This document shows positions 31,920 to 41,013 of a stretch of 42,264 bases of DNA, in pieces. Numbering within the stretch: the first letter of the stretch is position 1; each line of letters opens with the position of its first letter. The notes beneath the pieces were generated by a model that did not search any database, was not told where the DNA came from, and worked only from the letters and a program-made list of their open reading frames with translations. Source of the stretch: Priapulus caudatus (taxonomy: Eukaryota; Priapulida; Priapulimorpha; Priapulimorphida; Priapulidae); the NCBI RefSeq assembly GCF_000485595.1, contig NW_014577685.1, forward strand, positions 1 to 42,264. Reading direction: 5' to 3'. The translations under genes were made by a program, and so were the position numbers.

Positions 31920-32220
31920 AAACTGCAGAGAGGAGAGAGGAACGGTCCAGTGAGAGCAGACAAAAGTGGAAATAGAAGGAGTGGGGAAAGAAACGACGAA
32001 AGCCGAACGCGAAATATTGAGAGGCAAGGAAGCGGGATACGAATAGAGGGAGAGAGTGAAGACAGAGAACATAGAGCAGAAAGAGAGAAGAGGAAGAGCG
32101 AGAGAGAGAGCGAGAGAAGAGACGAGAGGAGAGAGGAGAGCGAGAGAGCAGAGACGAGGAGAAGATATAGAGAGAGAGAGAGAGAGAGAAAGGAGAGAGA
32201 GGAGACAGAGACAGAGCTAG
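31920..32220 (+). repeat. (GA)n-rich purine tract
   Basis: GAGA-rich low-complexity DNA. Arg/Glu-rich (plus) and Ser/Leu-rich (minus) open frames here are repeat translations. Confidence 0.9.
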
Positions 32221-32221
32221 T

Positions 32222-32475
32222 AGATGAGATGGATGGATGGATGGATGGGATGGATAGATGGATGGATGGCATAGATGGCATGATGGGTGGGTGCGTGGAA
32301 GAATAGTTGGATGGATTGATGGATGGCATGGGTGGATATATAGATAGATGATTAGATAGATAGATAGATAGATAGATTAGATAAGATAGCTAGCTAGATA
32401 GATTAGATAGATAGATTAGATAGATTAGATAAATAACACTAGATAGATAGATAGAATAGAAGATACGATAGATAG

Positions 32476-32517
<42 letters not shown>

Positions 32518-32670
32518 GGAGATAGATAGAACATAGACAGATGATAGAATAGATAGATAGATTAGATAGATAGATAGCATAGATAGATTAGATAGATAGA
32601 TAGATTAGATAGATCAGCATTAGATAAGAAGATAAGATAGATAGTAGATATATATAAATAGATAGATAGA
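32222..32670 (+). repeat. (GATG)n then (GATA)n tetranucleotide array
   Basis: GATG-type units (32226-32335) pass into a long imperfect GATA array reaching the LINE fragment. Confidence 0.95.
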
Positions 32671-33055
32671 TCAATGTTCTACCTCGTTCCGTTCCAGACC
32701 TTTATTGATACTAACCTAAGATACTTCCAATATAGAATTCTTCATAGCATTTTGACAACAACAGTTTTCCTTTATAGTATAAAAATTGTGGATCACGATA
32801 GATGTACATTTTGTAAGAATGCTAGTGAAACTGTGGTTCATGTATTTGCTGAATGTGATTGTGTAATTGATGTATGGTCTGAACTGCATGCTTGGTTGGT
32901 CAGTCACGGTCAAACACGTCTAAAACTTTTTTCCAAAAACGGATATTATTCTTGGTATAGAGGGTGTTGACATTATTGTAAATTTATGTATTCAAATAGC
33001 TAAGTTCACCATATATAGAGGCAAAATGAATAAAATTAGACCGACAAAATTAGAT
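32671..33055 (+). pseudogene. Non-LTR retrotransposon (LINE) ORF2 C-terminal fragment
   Basis: The frame from 32674 reads through FQYRILHSILTTTVFLYSIK and then DHDRCTFCKNASETVVHVFAEC. This matches the pattern of the C-terminal Cys/His module that follows reverse transcriptase in many LINE ORF2 proteins: a tryptic-like helix, C-x2-C, then H-x3-x-C. The frame stops at 32970, but the continuation is visible in another frame from 32972 (IAKFTIYRGKMN), a further conserved part. A frameshift therefore separates the two. The fragment starts directly at the end of the GATA array and lacks reverse transcriptase, consistent with the usual 5' truncation of LINE insertions, though no poly(A) or 3' repeat is clear. 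Confidence 0.75.
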
Positions 33056-33261
33056 AGTAAGAGAGTGAAGGGAACGGGGAGGAAGAAAGAGAAAGAAGAT
33101 GGCGGGGAGAGAGAGAGAGTAGTGCAGAAGAGTGATTAAAAAGATGGTGACGGCTGGGAGTGCATAAACAGTAACCGATGGTGTTGTTGTTTTTTACAAA
33201 ATAAAAACATACACATGCCCAACACGTTGTCGACTCGTGAAGCACGGTATGTACTCTTACC

Positions 33262-33413
33262 ATGCGTGCGAAAGTAAGAGCGAATGTACCAATTCTGACG
33301 ATGGAAAGTGTAGATACGGTTCCTATCGCCGCAATCTTGGCCAAGGGCGCGACGCTCTTGAAGAAGGGCGCGAGGCGAGCTAATGCCGTGACAGCTGCGA
33401 TGACAGAACTGCA
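33262..33413 (-). other. Exon-like block on the minus strand
   Basis: On the minus strand a branch-point-like CCTAAC is followed at about 19 bases by TTCTGTCATCGCAG|, and the block ends at CGCATG|GTAAGAG, a good donor. One frame between them is open and hydrophobic (for example LARLAPFFKSVAPLAKIAAI) with a purine bias at first codon positions. Another frame is also open. No domain is recognised. It lies about 0.95 kb downstream of the peptide exon copy 2 on the same strand, but the phases fit only if the upstream CTGCAG acceptor and the other frame are used. Linkage is unproven. Confidence 0.3.
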
Positions 33414-33417
33414 GTTA

Positions 33418-33590
33418 GGCTATCGCTAAACCATTGTCAAATCATCGTTAAAACATCGGTAAACCATCTTTAACCTACCGTAAAACATCGGGAAACCATT
33501 ATTAGATGTAATGTGAAAACCGTTAGTAGTATCATGGGTAAACCATCATTTAACCTATGTTAGACCATCGGTGAAACATCGCTAGGATTA
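33418..33590 (+). repeat. Degenerate short tandem repeat (GTAAACCATC type)
   Basis: Words of the form GTAAACCATC, TTAAAACATCG, GTGAAACATCG and AAACCATTAT recur roughly every 14-17 bases. The array is irregular and non-coding. Confidence 0.6.
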
Positions 33591-34194
33591 TATCATATAT
33601 ATTATGGGTACGATGTATATATATAATGATATATATACATAATATGATATATAATAATATACATAATTATTATCTACGTATTATTATTATCGCTATTAAT
33701 TTGTAACGTCATATATAATATTATTTATGACATAACAGGATCTACTTGTGTTTGGTTTTAAAGTATCATGTCACAACAACTTTCCATTTTTTAATAAGCA
33801 AAGAATTCCTCGATTTTTGGTCGCAGATGATAGTTTAACACGTCGGCAATTATAAACGTATTAATTTGACTAAATAACTAATAGGTCATAGCCAATAACA
33901 AATATAATACGAGACAGCGGAAGGGGAATGATATCATATAGCGTACAATTAGCACAATTAGGTAAAAGTACTGAGAGCAGACATTTTGTGACTTAATTAC
34001 TTTAAGTATAAATTATTTGTTGTCTAGTTATTCACCTCTCTTTTCACGTGTGGAGCTAAACCCGTGGGAGTGTATCTCAACGGCTGCTGTTGGGAAATAT
34101 AACAGAACACACTTATATTAAGTTTACGAGTAAAAATGAATTATCACAAAACTGAATCTGAGATAAAATAAGCGGATAGATGCCGAATTCCTCA
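33591..34194. other. AT-rich, no gene
   Basis: TA-rich palindromic microsatellite (33591-33665) and AT-rich sequence without a supported frame. Confidence 0.55.
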
Positions 34195-34356
34195 CACTTT
34201 AGCCTGTCACACGCCTCCGTGCTTTTTACCCCTAACTTTAGATTACTGAAGGCATTACAGCTTTATGCCTTTGCAGTACTAACGGTAGGCGTTTTGTGGT
34301 TTCGGGTAGGATTACAGACATTATTGAATAAATTATAGACATGCGCGTCGACTCAC

Positions 34357-34497
34357 ATCGAGTTCATTGATGGCGTGTCTGTGTTGTCTCTTCACCGGCT
34401 GCTTCGCCGCACCTGCTACCTGCATGGTGAGGTGGAATTCCTGCATTAGTAGACACAGGGCCAGCAGCGCAGACATTCTCTGTAAGCTCCTCCTCAT
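34357..34497 (-). CDS. Putative secreted-peptide exon (signal peptide), copy 2 with a Lys-Arg-Gln site
   Basis: The same 47-codon block as 27939-28079: ATG at 34497, signal-peptide-like N-terminus, donor GAT|GTGAGT at 34351-34356. The one coding difference that stands out is GTGAAG instead of GTAGAG, changing Val-Glu-Arg-Gln to Val-Lys-Arg-Gln. Lys-Arg followed by Gln is the classical context for prohormone convertase cleavage with a new N-terminal Gln able to cyclise to pyroglutamate. The exposed part here would begin QHRHAINELD and continue into a downstream exon or stop after seven more codons. Secretory-pathway location follows from the signal peptide. The hormone-like role is inference; I recognise no known neuropeptide family. 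Confidence 0.5.
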
Positions 34498-34600
34498 GTT
34501 GCCCTGAAACGGGACAAAAGAACCGATTGCGTTTATGTGCGGATAACTTAATTACGTAAGGCAACGTTGTAATAAACTAAGATACTGACGGAATGCATGG

Positions 34601-34606
34601 TATATA
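34601..34606 (-). promoter_or_regulatory. TATA-like element upstream of the peptide exon, copy 2
   Basis: TATATA in TTTATATACC on the minus strand, about 105 bases upstream of the ATG. It matches the duplicate at 28183. Confidence 0.35.
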
Positions 34607-34959
34607 AATGCCAGAAAATCGCGCACACAGATTCAACAATGTTTTTCTTTTGGTTTACATTGGAGTTGGAAGTGCGCTACCTATAATTTCAAATGTCTCA
34701 GATGTTACGCTTACCGTTTTAATAATTTAATGTTTGGTGTATAGGAAAATGGTAAAAAAAACTCTAGAAGTATGCAAAGCAATGCATGCCCTGTGAACAG
34801 CAAAACTTATAGGTTGATTGTATGTGTGCGACTGAGAAGAGGAGAGAGAGCGAAAGAAGAGAGAACGGGTAGGAGGGTAAGAAGGGGAAAGGTGGAGAAT
34901 AGAGAGATAGTGGAAGGCGAAATATAAGAGAAGATGAATATCTAGCTCTCTCTCTCTCT

Positions 34960-34960
34960 T

Positions 34961-35002
<42 letters not shown>

Positions 35003-35102
35003 CAATAGACCTAGACAGACACAAACACAGAGATAGATGGAAGGAAAGATGGAGAGAAAAGGAGATGGAGGAGCGAGATATAGATAGACAGAGTGATAGA
35101 GC
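34960..35102 (+). repeat. TA microsatellite and GA-rich low-complexity DNA
   Basis: (TA)n at about 34966-34999 and a GATAGA/GGAGA-rich stretch up to the truncated start of the third retroelement. Confidence 0.85.
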
Positions 35103-36060
35103 GAGGGCACGAGTGCACGCGCAGGAGGCCTGCCAGGTCACCTGACGCTGATTAGCACGCTGTCACCGGCACGGGGAAACAGCCTTTATATGCGGATTGC
35201 CAACCTGTCTGCTGAGGATGTGCACCTAAAGCCACGTACAAGGGTGGGTGTGGTCCACCGCGTCCAGGGTTTACACAGCCCCTCCAGTGTAATCTTTAAG
35301 CGTGTGTCAGTGAACGAGGAACATGTCTCGATCCTCGCTGCAGCGGACTCAGAGGCTGAGACTCGGCCACACTTGCCTTCCTTGGATACACTGCCCGGGT
35401 CTGTCACAGAAGAGCAGAGGTCCAAACTGGAGACGTTGCTGCACCGCTTTTCTGATCTCTTCGTGACAGAGGAAGAGGACCTTGGGTTCACAGATCGTGT
35501 GGCCCATAGCATCCCGACCACTGATGCTAGACCCGTCAAGCAACCCTATCGCCGTATTCCCCCATCCCAGTATGAGGAGGTCCGGGACCACATCAATAAG
35601 CTCCTTGCCAAAGGTGTCATTAGGGAAAGCTGTAGTCCATACTCCTCCCCGATTGTTGTGGTGCGGAAGAAGAATGGCAGTCTTCGGCTGTGTGTTGACT
35701 ACCGTCAGCTCAATGCCAGGACCGTGAAGGACGCATACCTTATCCCCGGATTGAGGAGTCGTGGGATGCCCTTAAAGATGCCAAGTATTTTTCTTCCCTG
35801 GATCTGGCTTCAGGGTATCACCAGGTGGCCCTGGACCCTGCTGACCACGCGAAGACGGCGTTCACAACACCGTCTGGCCTGTTCAATTCACACGAAGGGC
35901 ATTCGGGCTCTATAATGCGCCTTCCACGTTCCAACGACTGATGCAGGCGACCATGCAGGACCACCTTCCTGTGACACGTAGTTTCAAGTGACGGCATTGC
36001 CGCCGACCAAGAGAAGACATCGGCTGTATAGCAGTGGATTGTCTCTAAGAGCATCAAGGA
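35103..36060 (+). pseudogene. pol: Third Ty3/gypsy element: pro-RT linker and reverse transcriptase, palm motif deleted
   Basis: Coding similarity begins abruptly at 35103 in an open frame with ISTLSPARGNSLYMRIANLS, a post-protease linker block, so gag and protease are missing. RT follows with the IPTTDARPVKQPYRRIPP block, VVVRKKNGSLRLCVDYRQLN and, after a frameshift near 35735, SSLDLASGYHQVALDP. A second shift near 35885 restores AFGLYNAPSTFQRLMQATM. The Tyr-x-Asp-Asp catalytic motif is absent: the sequence jumps from MQDHLP to SSDGIAADQEKTSAV near 35980, a deletion of roughly 70-80 codons. The polymerase is therefore dead. Confidence 0.88.
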
Positions 36061-36725
36061 CTTGCGCTCCTTCCTGGGGTTCTGTAGTTATTATCGGCGC
36101 TACATCCCCCGCTTCGCCAAAGTGGCTGGCCAACTTCATGACTTAGTGAATGAGTGCAACCGGGATGTGAAGCTTGGCCGTCGTCTACACCCTCCGTTTG
36201 TGGATCGTTGGACGGACGTTCAACAGGGGGCCTTTAGTGACCTGAAATCAAGGTTTCTTAACCCTCCTATACTTGGCTATGCGGACTATAGTCGGCCCTT
36301 CATTGTAGAGATTGATGCCTCACATCGAGGGCTTGGGGCTGTACTATCGCAAGAACAGGACGGACGACGTCGAGTGATAGCCTATGCCAGCCGCATGATA
36401 AAGCCTGCGGAGCAGAACGACTCTAACTACAGTTCGATGAAGTTGGAACTCCTTGCCCTCAAGTGGACTGTGGCGGACAAGTTCCGTGGTTATCTGCTAG
36501 GGCAGAAGTTCGTCGCTTACACCGACAACAACCCGTTGAGCTACCTACAGACGTCCACGAAGCTCGGGGCTGTTGAACGGAGGTGGGCTGCAGCTTGCTC
36601 TGTTCGACTTCAGCGTGAAGTATCGCCCAGGGCAGGAAAACCGGAGTGCTGACGCACTCTCACGCTTGCCAGGACCCACCATGGAGCCGGGGAATAAGGA
36701 GGTTCTGGTGGCGGCGAACGAACCA
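36061..36725 (+). pseudogene. pol: Third Ty3/gypsy element: RT connection and RNase H
   Basis: A clean frame from 36062 holds LRSFLGFCSYYRRYIPRFAK (connection) and RNase H with VEIDASHRGLGAVLSQ (first Asp), SSMKLELLALKWTV (Glu) and VAYTDNNPLSYL (Asp). A shift near 36590 carries the frame on to KYRPGQENRSADALSRLPG. The RNase H active-site residues look complete. Confidence 0.88.
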
Positions 36726-37600
36726 TATACTTCACTCTGCTGGACCGAGCCAGTGATGGCAGAGAAACCATCTTAGTGATGACAGATGTCTTCACAAAGT
36801 TTACCGTGGCTGCGCCCACTAGAGATCAGCGCGCATCCACAACAGCCAAGGCCCTGGGGAAAGAATGGTTTCATCGCTACGGAGTTCCAGCACGGCTCCA
36901 CTCGGATCAGGGTCGGAATTTCGAGAGCAAAGTGGTTAGTGAACTATGCAGTATCTACCAGGTGAAGTCACGGACCAGCCCCTACCACCCACAAGGCAAC
37001 GGACAGTGCGAGCGCTTCAACTGCACCATCCACGACCTTCTCAGGACGCTCCCACCAGAGAAGAAACGTCGTTGGCCTAAGTTTCTCCCCGAGGTGTTGT
37101 TCACTTACAACGCTACGCCCCATGCAGCTACGGGATATTCCCCCTACTATCTGATGTTTGGACGGAGCCCGCGATTGCCTGTTGATGGACTGCTCGGCAC
37201 CCCAGATAAAGACGATGTGACCACAGACTGGTTGGCAACCCACCAGGAGCGGCTGAGAGACGCATTCTTCTAAGCTGGGGAGAAGCTAGATGCAGTGAAT
37301 GAGAGGCAGTGGGATAGGACGCAGAGTCGTGCTGAGCCTCCCCTAGAGCTAGGCACCTACGTGTACCTGCGCAACCGTGTTCAGGGCCGTAACAAGATCC
37401 AGGATGCCTGGCTACCCAACCTATACCGGGTGACCCAGGTGCTTGGACATAACCTGTACACTGTGCAGCCTGCGGGAGGAGGTGACTCTCGCAACATAAG
37501 CCGCGTAAATCTTCGACCAACAGTAGCTGTGGTGCCCCCACAGCCACCTCACCACCTGTCTCCCTCCCATCGGTCAAGGCCAACGACATTCAGGCTATAG
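36726..37600 (+). pseudogene. pol: Third Ty3/gypsy element: integrase core and C-terminus, zinc domain deleted
   Basis: RNase H passes almost directly into the integrase core; the H2C2 zinc-binding domain is missing, a deletion near 36725. The core contains [10 protein letters not shown], the second Asp in LHSDQGRNF and the Glu in [12 protein letters not shown]. The first catalytic Asp, expected just before TLLDRASDG, is not visible. The C-terminal part (GTYVYLRNRV, LYRVTQVLG) is interrupted by a stop at 37271 and ends near 37600. The frame is long and clean (36776-37273), suggesting younger decay than the first element. Confidence 0.87.
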
Positions 37601-38143
37601 ACACTGACTCTGATGACGAAGCTGCCTTGGTCCTTGTTCAGCCCGTCCCACCCCAAAAACACGTAACCACCGAGGAGCAGCCGCGAATGAGAGACCACCT
37701 CTTTTGGACCAAGTGGTGGAGGGTGCAACGACTACACCTACTGGTAGAGACGTCACACCGGCTGCACCTGCTGGCCCGGTGATGGCACAGCGACCACCAG
37801 CCGAAGATACAGTTGCTGGGGACCTAAAGACACCTAAGGCCGCTCAATTAGAAGCCCCCATGAACCACCCACCAGGACCCAGGCGGTCCACACGCAAGAC
37901 AGCAGGGCAGAATGACAATCCCTTTCATGCGCCAAGGTCTGCAGTCATCCAAATACAGGACTGTTTTATTGACTTGGCTGGACGGTTTTTGGGTAGAGCT
38001 GGCAGGCGGCATGGCCGTATAGTTGATGTGTGATTTGTGTACATTCCGCTGTGTCACGGATGGTGCTGTCTCCGAGCTGCTTCCACTCCTCTCGTGATCC
38101 TGTTCGCCACCTTTGGTCTCGTGTATCACAGAGGGCTGTGATT
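37601..38143 (+). pseudogene. Third Ty3/gypsy element: Pol tail and 3' untranslated region
   Basis: A Pro/Thr/Ala-rich open frame at 37704-38033 with GPRRSTRKTAGQNDNPF resembles the RRSTR-type ending of Ty3/gypsy Pol. It stops at 38031-38033 and is followed by about 110 bp of non-coding sequence up to the polypurine tract. Confidence 0.6.
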
Positions 38144-38158
38144 TAAAGCGGGGGAGAA
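38144..38158 (+). promoter_or_regulatory. Polypurine tract of the third element
   Basis: TAAAGCGGGGGAGAA is purine-rich after the first base and is followed at once by TGTAACCGG, the expected LTR start. Such tracts survive RNase H and prime plus-strand DNA. Confidence 0.75.
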
Positions 38159-38430
38159 TGTAACCGGTTAGGAATCGGGTATGCTTGCCGTCGATAGGTG
38201 GCAGCACGTGATTGTCGCAGGCGGGAATGAGCTCCCGGATTCGCGCGCAAAGCTCACTTCGGCTGTAGGAGACAAGGGGAACGGAGCTGTGTAAAATCGG
38301 GATTAGGAGTGGAAGGACGTGGACTCGGACACCGCTTTGTCTTTTCTTTCACGTTTTCTTCGCAATAAAGAAACCTCGCACACTGTAGTTGTGGGTTCAG
38401 TGGTTTGTTTGCGCAGCATCCTATTGCCAG
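38159..38430 (+). mobile_element. 3' LTR of the third element (left end clear, right end uncertain)
   Basis: Starts TGTAACCGGTTAGG after the polypurine tract and contains AATAAA at 38364-38369. Only one LTR copy is in the window because the element is 5'-truncated, so the right boundary (a CA somewhere after 38400) is an estimate. Confidence 0.65.
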
Positions 38431-39201
38431 CGCGCGCGCCCTGTACGCTCACCACACATACAATACATATATTATACACCGAGCACATACAGACAAGCGA
38501 CTGGTTTACAAATGCAGATTATGTTTACGAGCGTGGAATCCTGCAGGTCGCAAGCAGGTCCTCAGTCAGGCGGCGATGTCCGGCGGCAACGGTAGCAGCG
38601 AGCAGCAGGTGAGTGCTGACAGCGTCGGGATCTGTCAGTACCGTGGAACTGTGTCTGTCTTCTTGTCGAAACTGTTCAGTATTTATGCAACTGGAGGAAT
38701 GCGTGGCCGTTTTCCCACTTGAGATCCGGACCACAGCCAATCAGCGCACTCTATTCACTCGACTTCCTCGAAGCCTAACCCTAAGCCCTAAGCCCTAAGC
38801 CCTAAGCCCTAAGCCCTAACCCTAACCCTAACCCTAACCCTAACTATAATCCAACTATATATATACGAACCATATATTACAAAACACTATCTATGGTGGG
38901 TCCGGAACTCAAGTGGGGAAAAAAATTTCGCGGCCCAGGCGTGGTCAAGGCCTTGTTGACGATGGTGGTGCAATCCTGTGTCCTTCTCCAGAAATTTATG
39001 GACAACTGAAGGTGAGAGACTTTCTTCTCTAACGTGAGAACGGCAGCAGAAGCTTCTAGAAGTGCTTGGGAATCGCGGCAGTTCAATACATGTTCTCATA
39101 GTTGACATAGTTCACATTTGTCGGCGGCGTTCGTTGTTTGTTCTTTATCAGTCGGCATGCGACATCAAGGTGTGATGTCCTTCTATAGGTACTAAAATGT
39201 T
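38431..39201. other. No gene seen, apart from a telomeric block
   Basis: Short overlapping frames at 38319-38798 and 38877-39108 have no recognisable domains. The stretch ends where the truncated two-pass gene copy begins. Confidence 0.45.
38774..38844 (+). repeat. Interstitial telomeric repeats, CCCTAAG then CCCTAA
   Basis: Five or so heptamer units of CCCTAAG are followed by about five CCCTAA hexamers. This is the complement of TTAGGG, so the orientation is opposite to the block at 26690. Confidence 0.92.
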
Positions 39202-39797
39202 AGTTCGGCGCAGTTGTCGCACGCCTCGCACAGCGCGTCGGCGACGGGCCGCGCGACGGTGTCGTACGTCGCCGTCACGTTGACGAGCGCGTCGCCAAAG
39301 CTGACGAGCGCCGCCGCCTGCGCCACCTGCAGGCGCGTCGCGTTGGCGTTCTTCGCGAGCAGCTCGATCTTGGCGACGCGCAGCTGCTGGAGCGACTCGC
39401 TCAGGTAGTCGTTGACTTCGGACTCGTGCGCGACGTTAAGACCGATGAGCAGACCTGCACCTGCGATGCCGACCACGAACCCCGAGCCGCGGAGGATAAA
39501 CCGCCGCAGATGGATCCTGCGCACGCCCGCCCGCAGCTGGCGTGCCTGCCCCGCGGTGAGGCGCACGCCATTGCGACGCCGCCGCACGGGCGCGGGAACT
39601 GCGCGGTTGGCGCGCCACACCGCGAAGGCCCTGTAGGCGAGCGGCAGGCCGACAGTACTGAGCGCTAGTATGGAGCCGAGGACGAGCACGGGGGTCGCTG
39701 TGCTGGGGATTCGCTCGTTGGACGAGAGCACGAGCGACCGCGCCTGCGCTGAATCGAAGGCAGCGCCGAATGCGCCCAGAGTGATTTTATCAGCCAT
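39202..39797 (-). CDS. Unrecognised two-pass membrane protein, 3'-truncated copy with intact N-terminal frame
   Basis: ATG at 39797 opens an unbroken frame of 199 codons to the breakpoint at 39202; a stop follows two codons later in unrelated sequence. Residues 36-57 (TPVLVLGSILALSTVG...) and about 101-122 (GFVVGIAGAGLLIGL) are hydrophobic helices. The loop 62-103 is very Arg-rich and so likely cytoplasmic, placing both ends outside. N-glycosylation sequons lie at residues 152 and 173. A C-x2-C-x2-C cluster (residues 190, 193, 196) ends the copy. Homology to the gene at 29614-31069 starts upstream of the ATG (to 40142) and ends at the breakpoint, so the Cys-rich and helical C-terminal domains are missing. 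Function unknown. Confidence 0.6.
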
Positions 39798-39905
39798 ATC
39801 TGCGCCTGCGTAGTAATGAAAGGGAAACGTTCGTTAAGCCTGGTGGTATCCGGAGTGTCATAATATAGATGCCTCTGTATATATAGATGTGTGTGTGTGT
39901 GTGTG

Positions 39906-39948
<43 letters not shown>

Positions 39949-40142
39949 GTGTGTGTGTGTGTATTGTGTGTGTGTGTGTGTGCGTGCGCGCGCGTGCGTG
40001 CGTGCGGGCGTGTGTGTGTCAATCGTGGTGCGCAAGTAATTGTGTAATCATAGGAAGCAAATTGACGCAATGCAGCTACAAACTGCATTATAGTGATTAT
40101 GTAACACAGTTACTGGTTGGGTGAAAAGCTATAATTAAGCCG
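39798..40142. repeat. Upstream region of the truncated gene copy with (GT)n
   Basis: Homologous to 31070-31430, including a (GT)n array (39889-40018). The GT array is much more regular here than in the other copy. Confidence 0.85.
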
Positions 40143-40386
40143 CGGTTAATTTATGTATAACAAGGCTTCTCATTCGGTAAAAATTGGATAATTTTACGGC
40201 TGTTAAATTATTTTTACCCTAGTACCTTTTTTTTCTGAGTACGATGGTCGCGACTATCATAAATCTAAAATATTCCAACATTTCCACTATACACTCTATA
40301 TGTGCGAATGCTATGATTTATCATCATATAATATTATATTATCTAAAATAATCGACATGCATCTAATATATTATCATCTATTTTAG
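40143..40386. other. AT-rich, no gene
   Basis: AT-rich stretch with ATATTATA words and no supported frame. Confidence 0.55.
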
Positions 40387-40465
40387 TTGTGTGTGCGTGT
40401 GCGCGCGTGTGTGTGTGCGTGTGCGCGCGCGCGTGTGTGTGCGTGTGCGCGCGCGCGTGCGCGTA
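40387..40465 (+). repeat. Alternating GT/GC repeat, Z-DNA-prone
   Basis: About 79 bases of strictly alternating pyrimidine/purine sequence made of GTGTGTGC and GTGCGCGCGC blocks. Such sequence can adopt left-handed DNA under supercoiling. Confidence 0.9.
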
Positions 40466-40515
40466 CATGATACGCTGTACGTGAGCTAGCATCTATTAGG
40501 CGTATAACGGTAACT

Positions 40516-41013
40516 TCATAGCTGGAAATCGTCGAATGACATCCAATAATTATGATATGCAAGCGATTCGATAATAAACTCAATCCCCACGGAGTCTGCA
40601 GGGATTATAGGCGGCATGGAAAGGCTTAGAATGTCCTCCCGACCTTCTGTAACGAGGCCTGCTCTAACCGATCTCCTGTTTGCGGTTACTAGGGTCCACA
40701 GTAGGGTGACTAGATTACATGTTAATGAAGGAGGAGAAATGTAAAACCCGTATACGGAGCGTTTCGCATAAAACGTTTGTAATAGCAACGGGAAATGTCT
40801 TTCCGACGTTCTAACCGATAAGATGTTTTCTAACATCGTTAAAAATGTAAAACGCGGGCGTTTGATTTTTCTCTCCGGAAGAAAAACGCGAACGTGGGCG
40901 ACGCGCCATTTTGAATATCGAAAAAATAACAGTCCAATACACGAAGTTGTAATTTCGTACGAATAATAAACAGGAACTCTGTACAGTTTACTGGCAAAAT
41001 TATAACGGACCAA
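40516..41013 (-). other. Unrecognised 165-codon open frame
   Basis: A minus-strand frame starting at 41013 and stopping at 40516 in sequence that is not low-complexity. It has mixed composition with hydrophobic patches (for example LLFFRYSKWRVAHVRVFLPE) and no recognised domain, signal peptide or repeat. Its length in AT-rich DNA is somewhat above chance, so it could be an exon or an old element fragment. I see no splice context that settles it. Confidence 0.25.

Larger units (their letters stand above)
34195..34930. repeat. 0.73 kb segmental duplication, copy 2
   Basis: Co-oriented near-identical partner of 27784-28507. Beyond 34930 the two copies diverge abruptly, here into a CT run and a TA microsatellite (34966-35000). 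Confidence 0.93.

Noticed and set aside
34357-34497. Assignment of the peptide exon to a known hormone family
   Set aside because: The processed segment QHRHAINELD does not match a family that I can name with confidence. The rest of the precursor is not identified.
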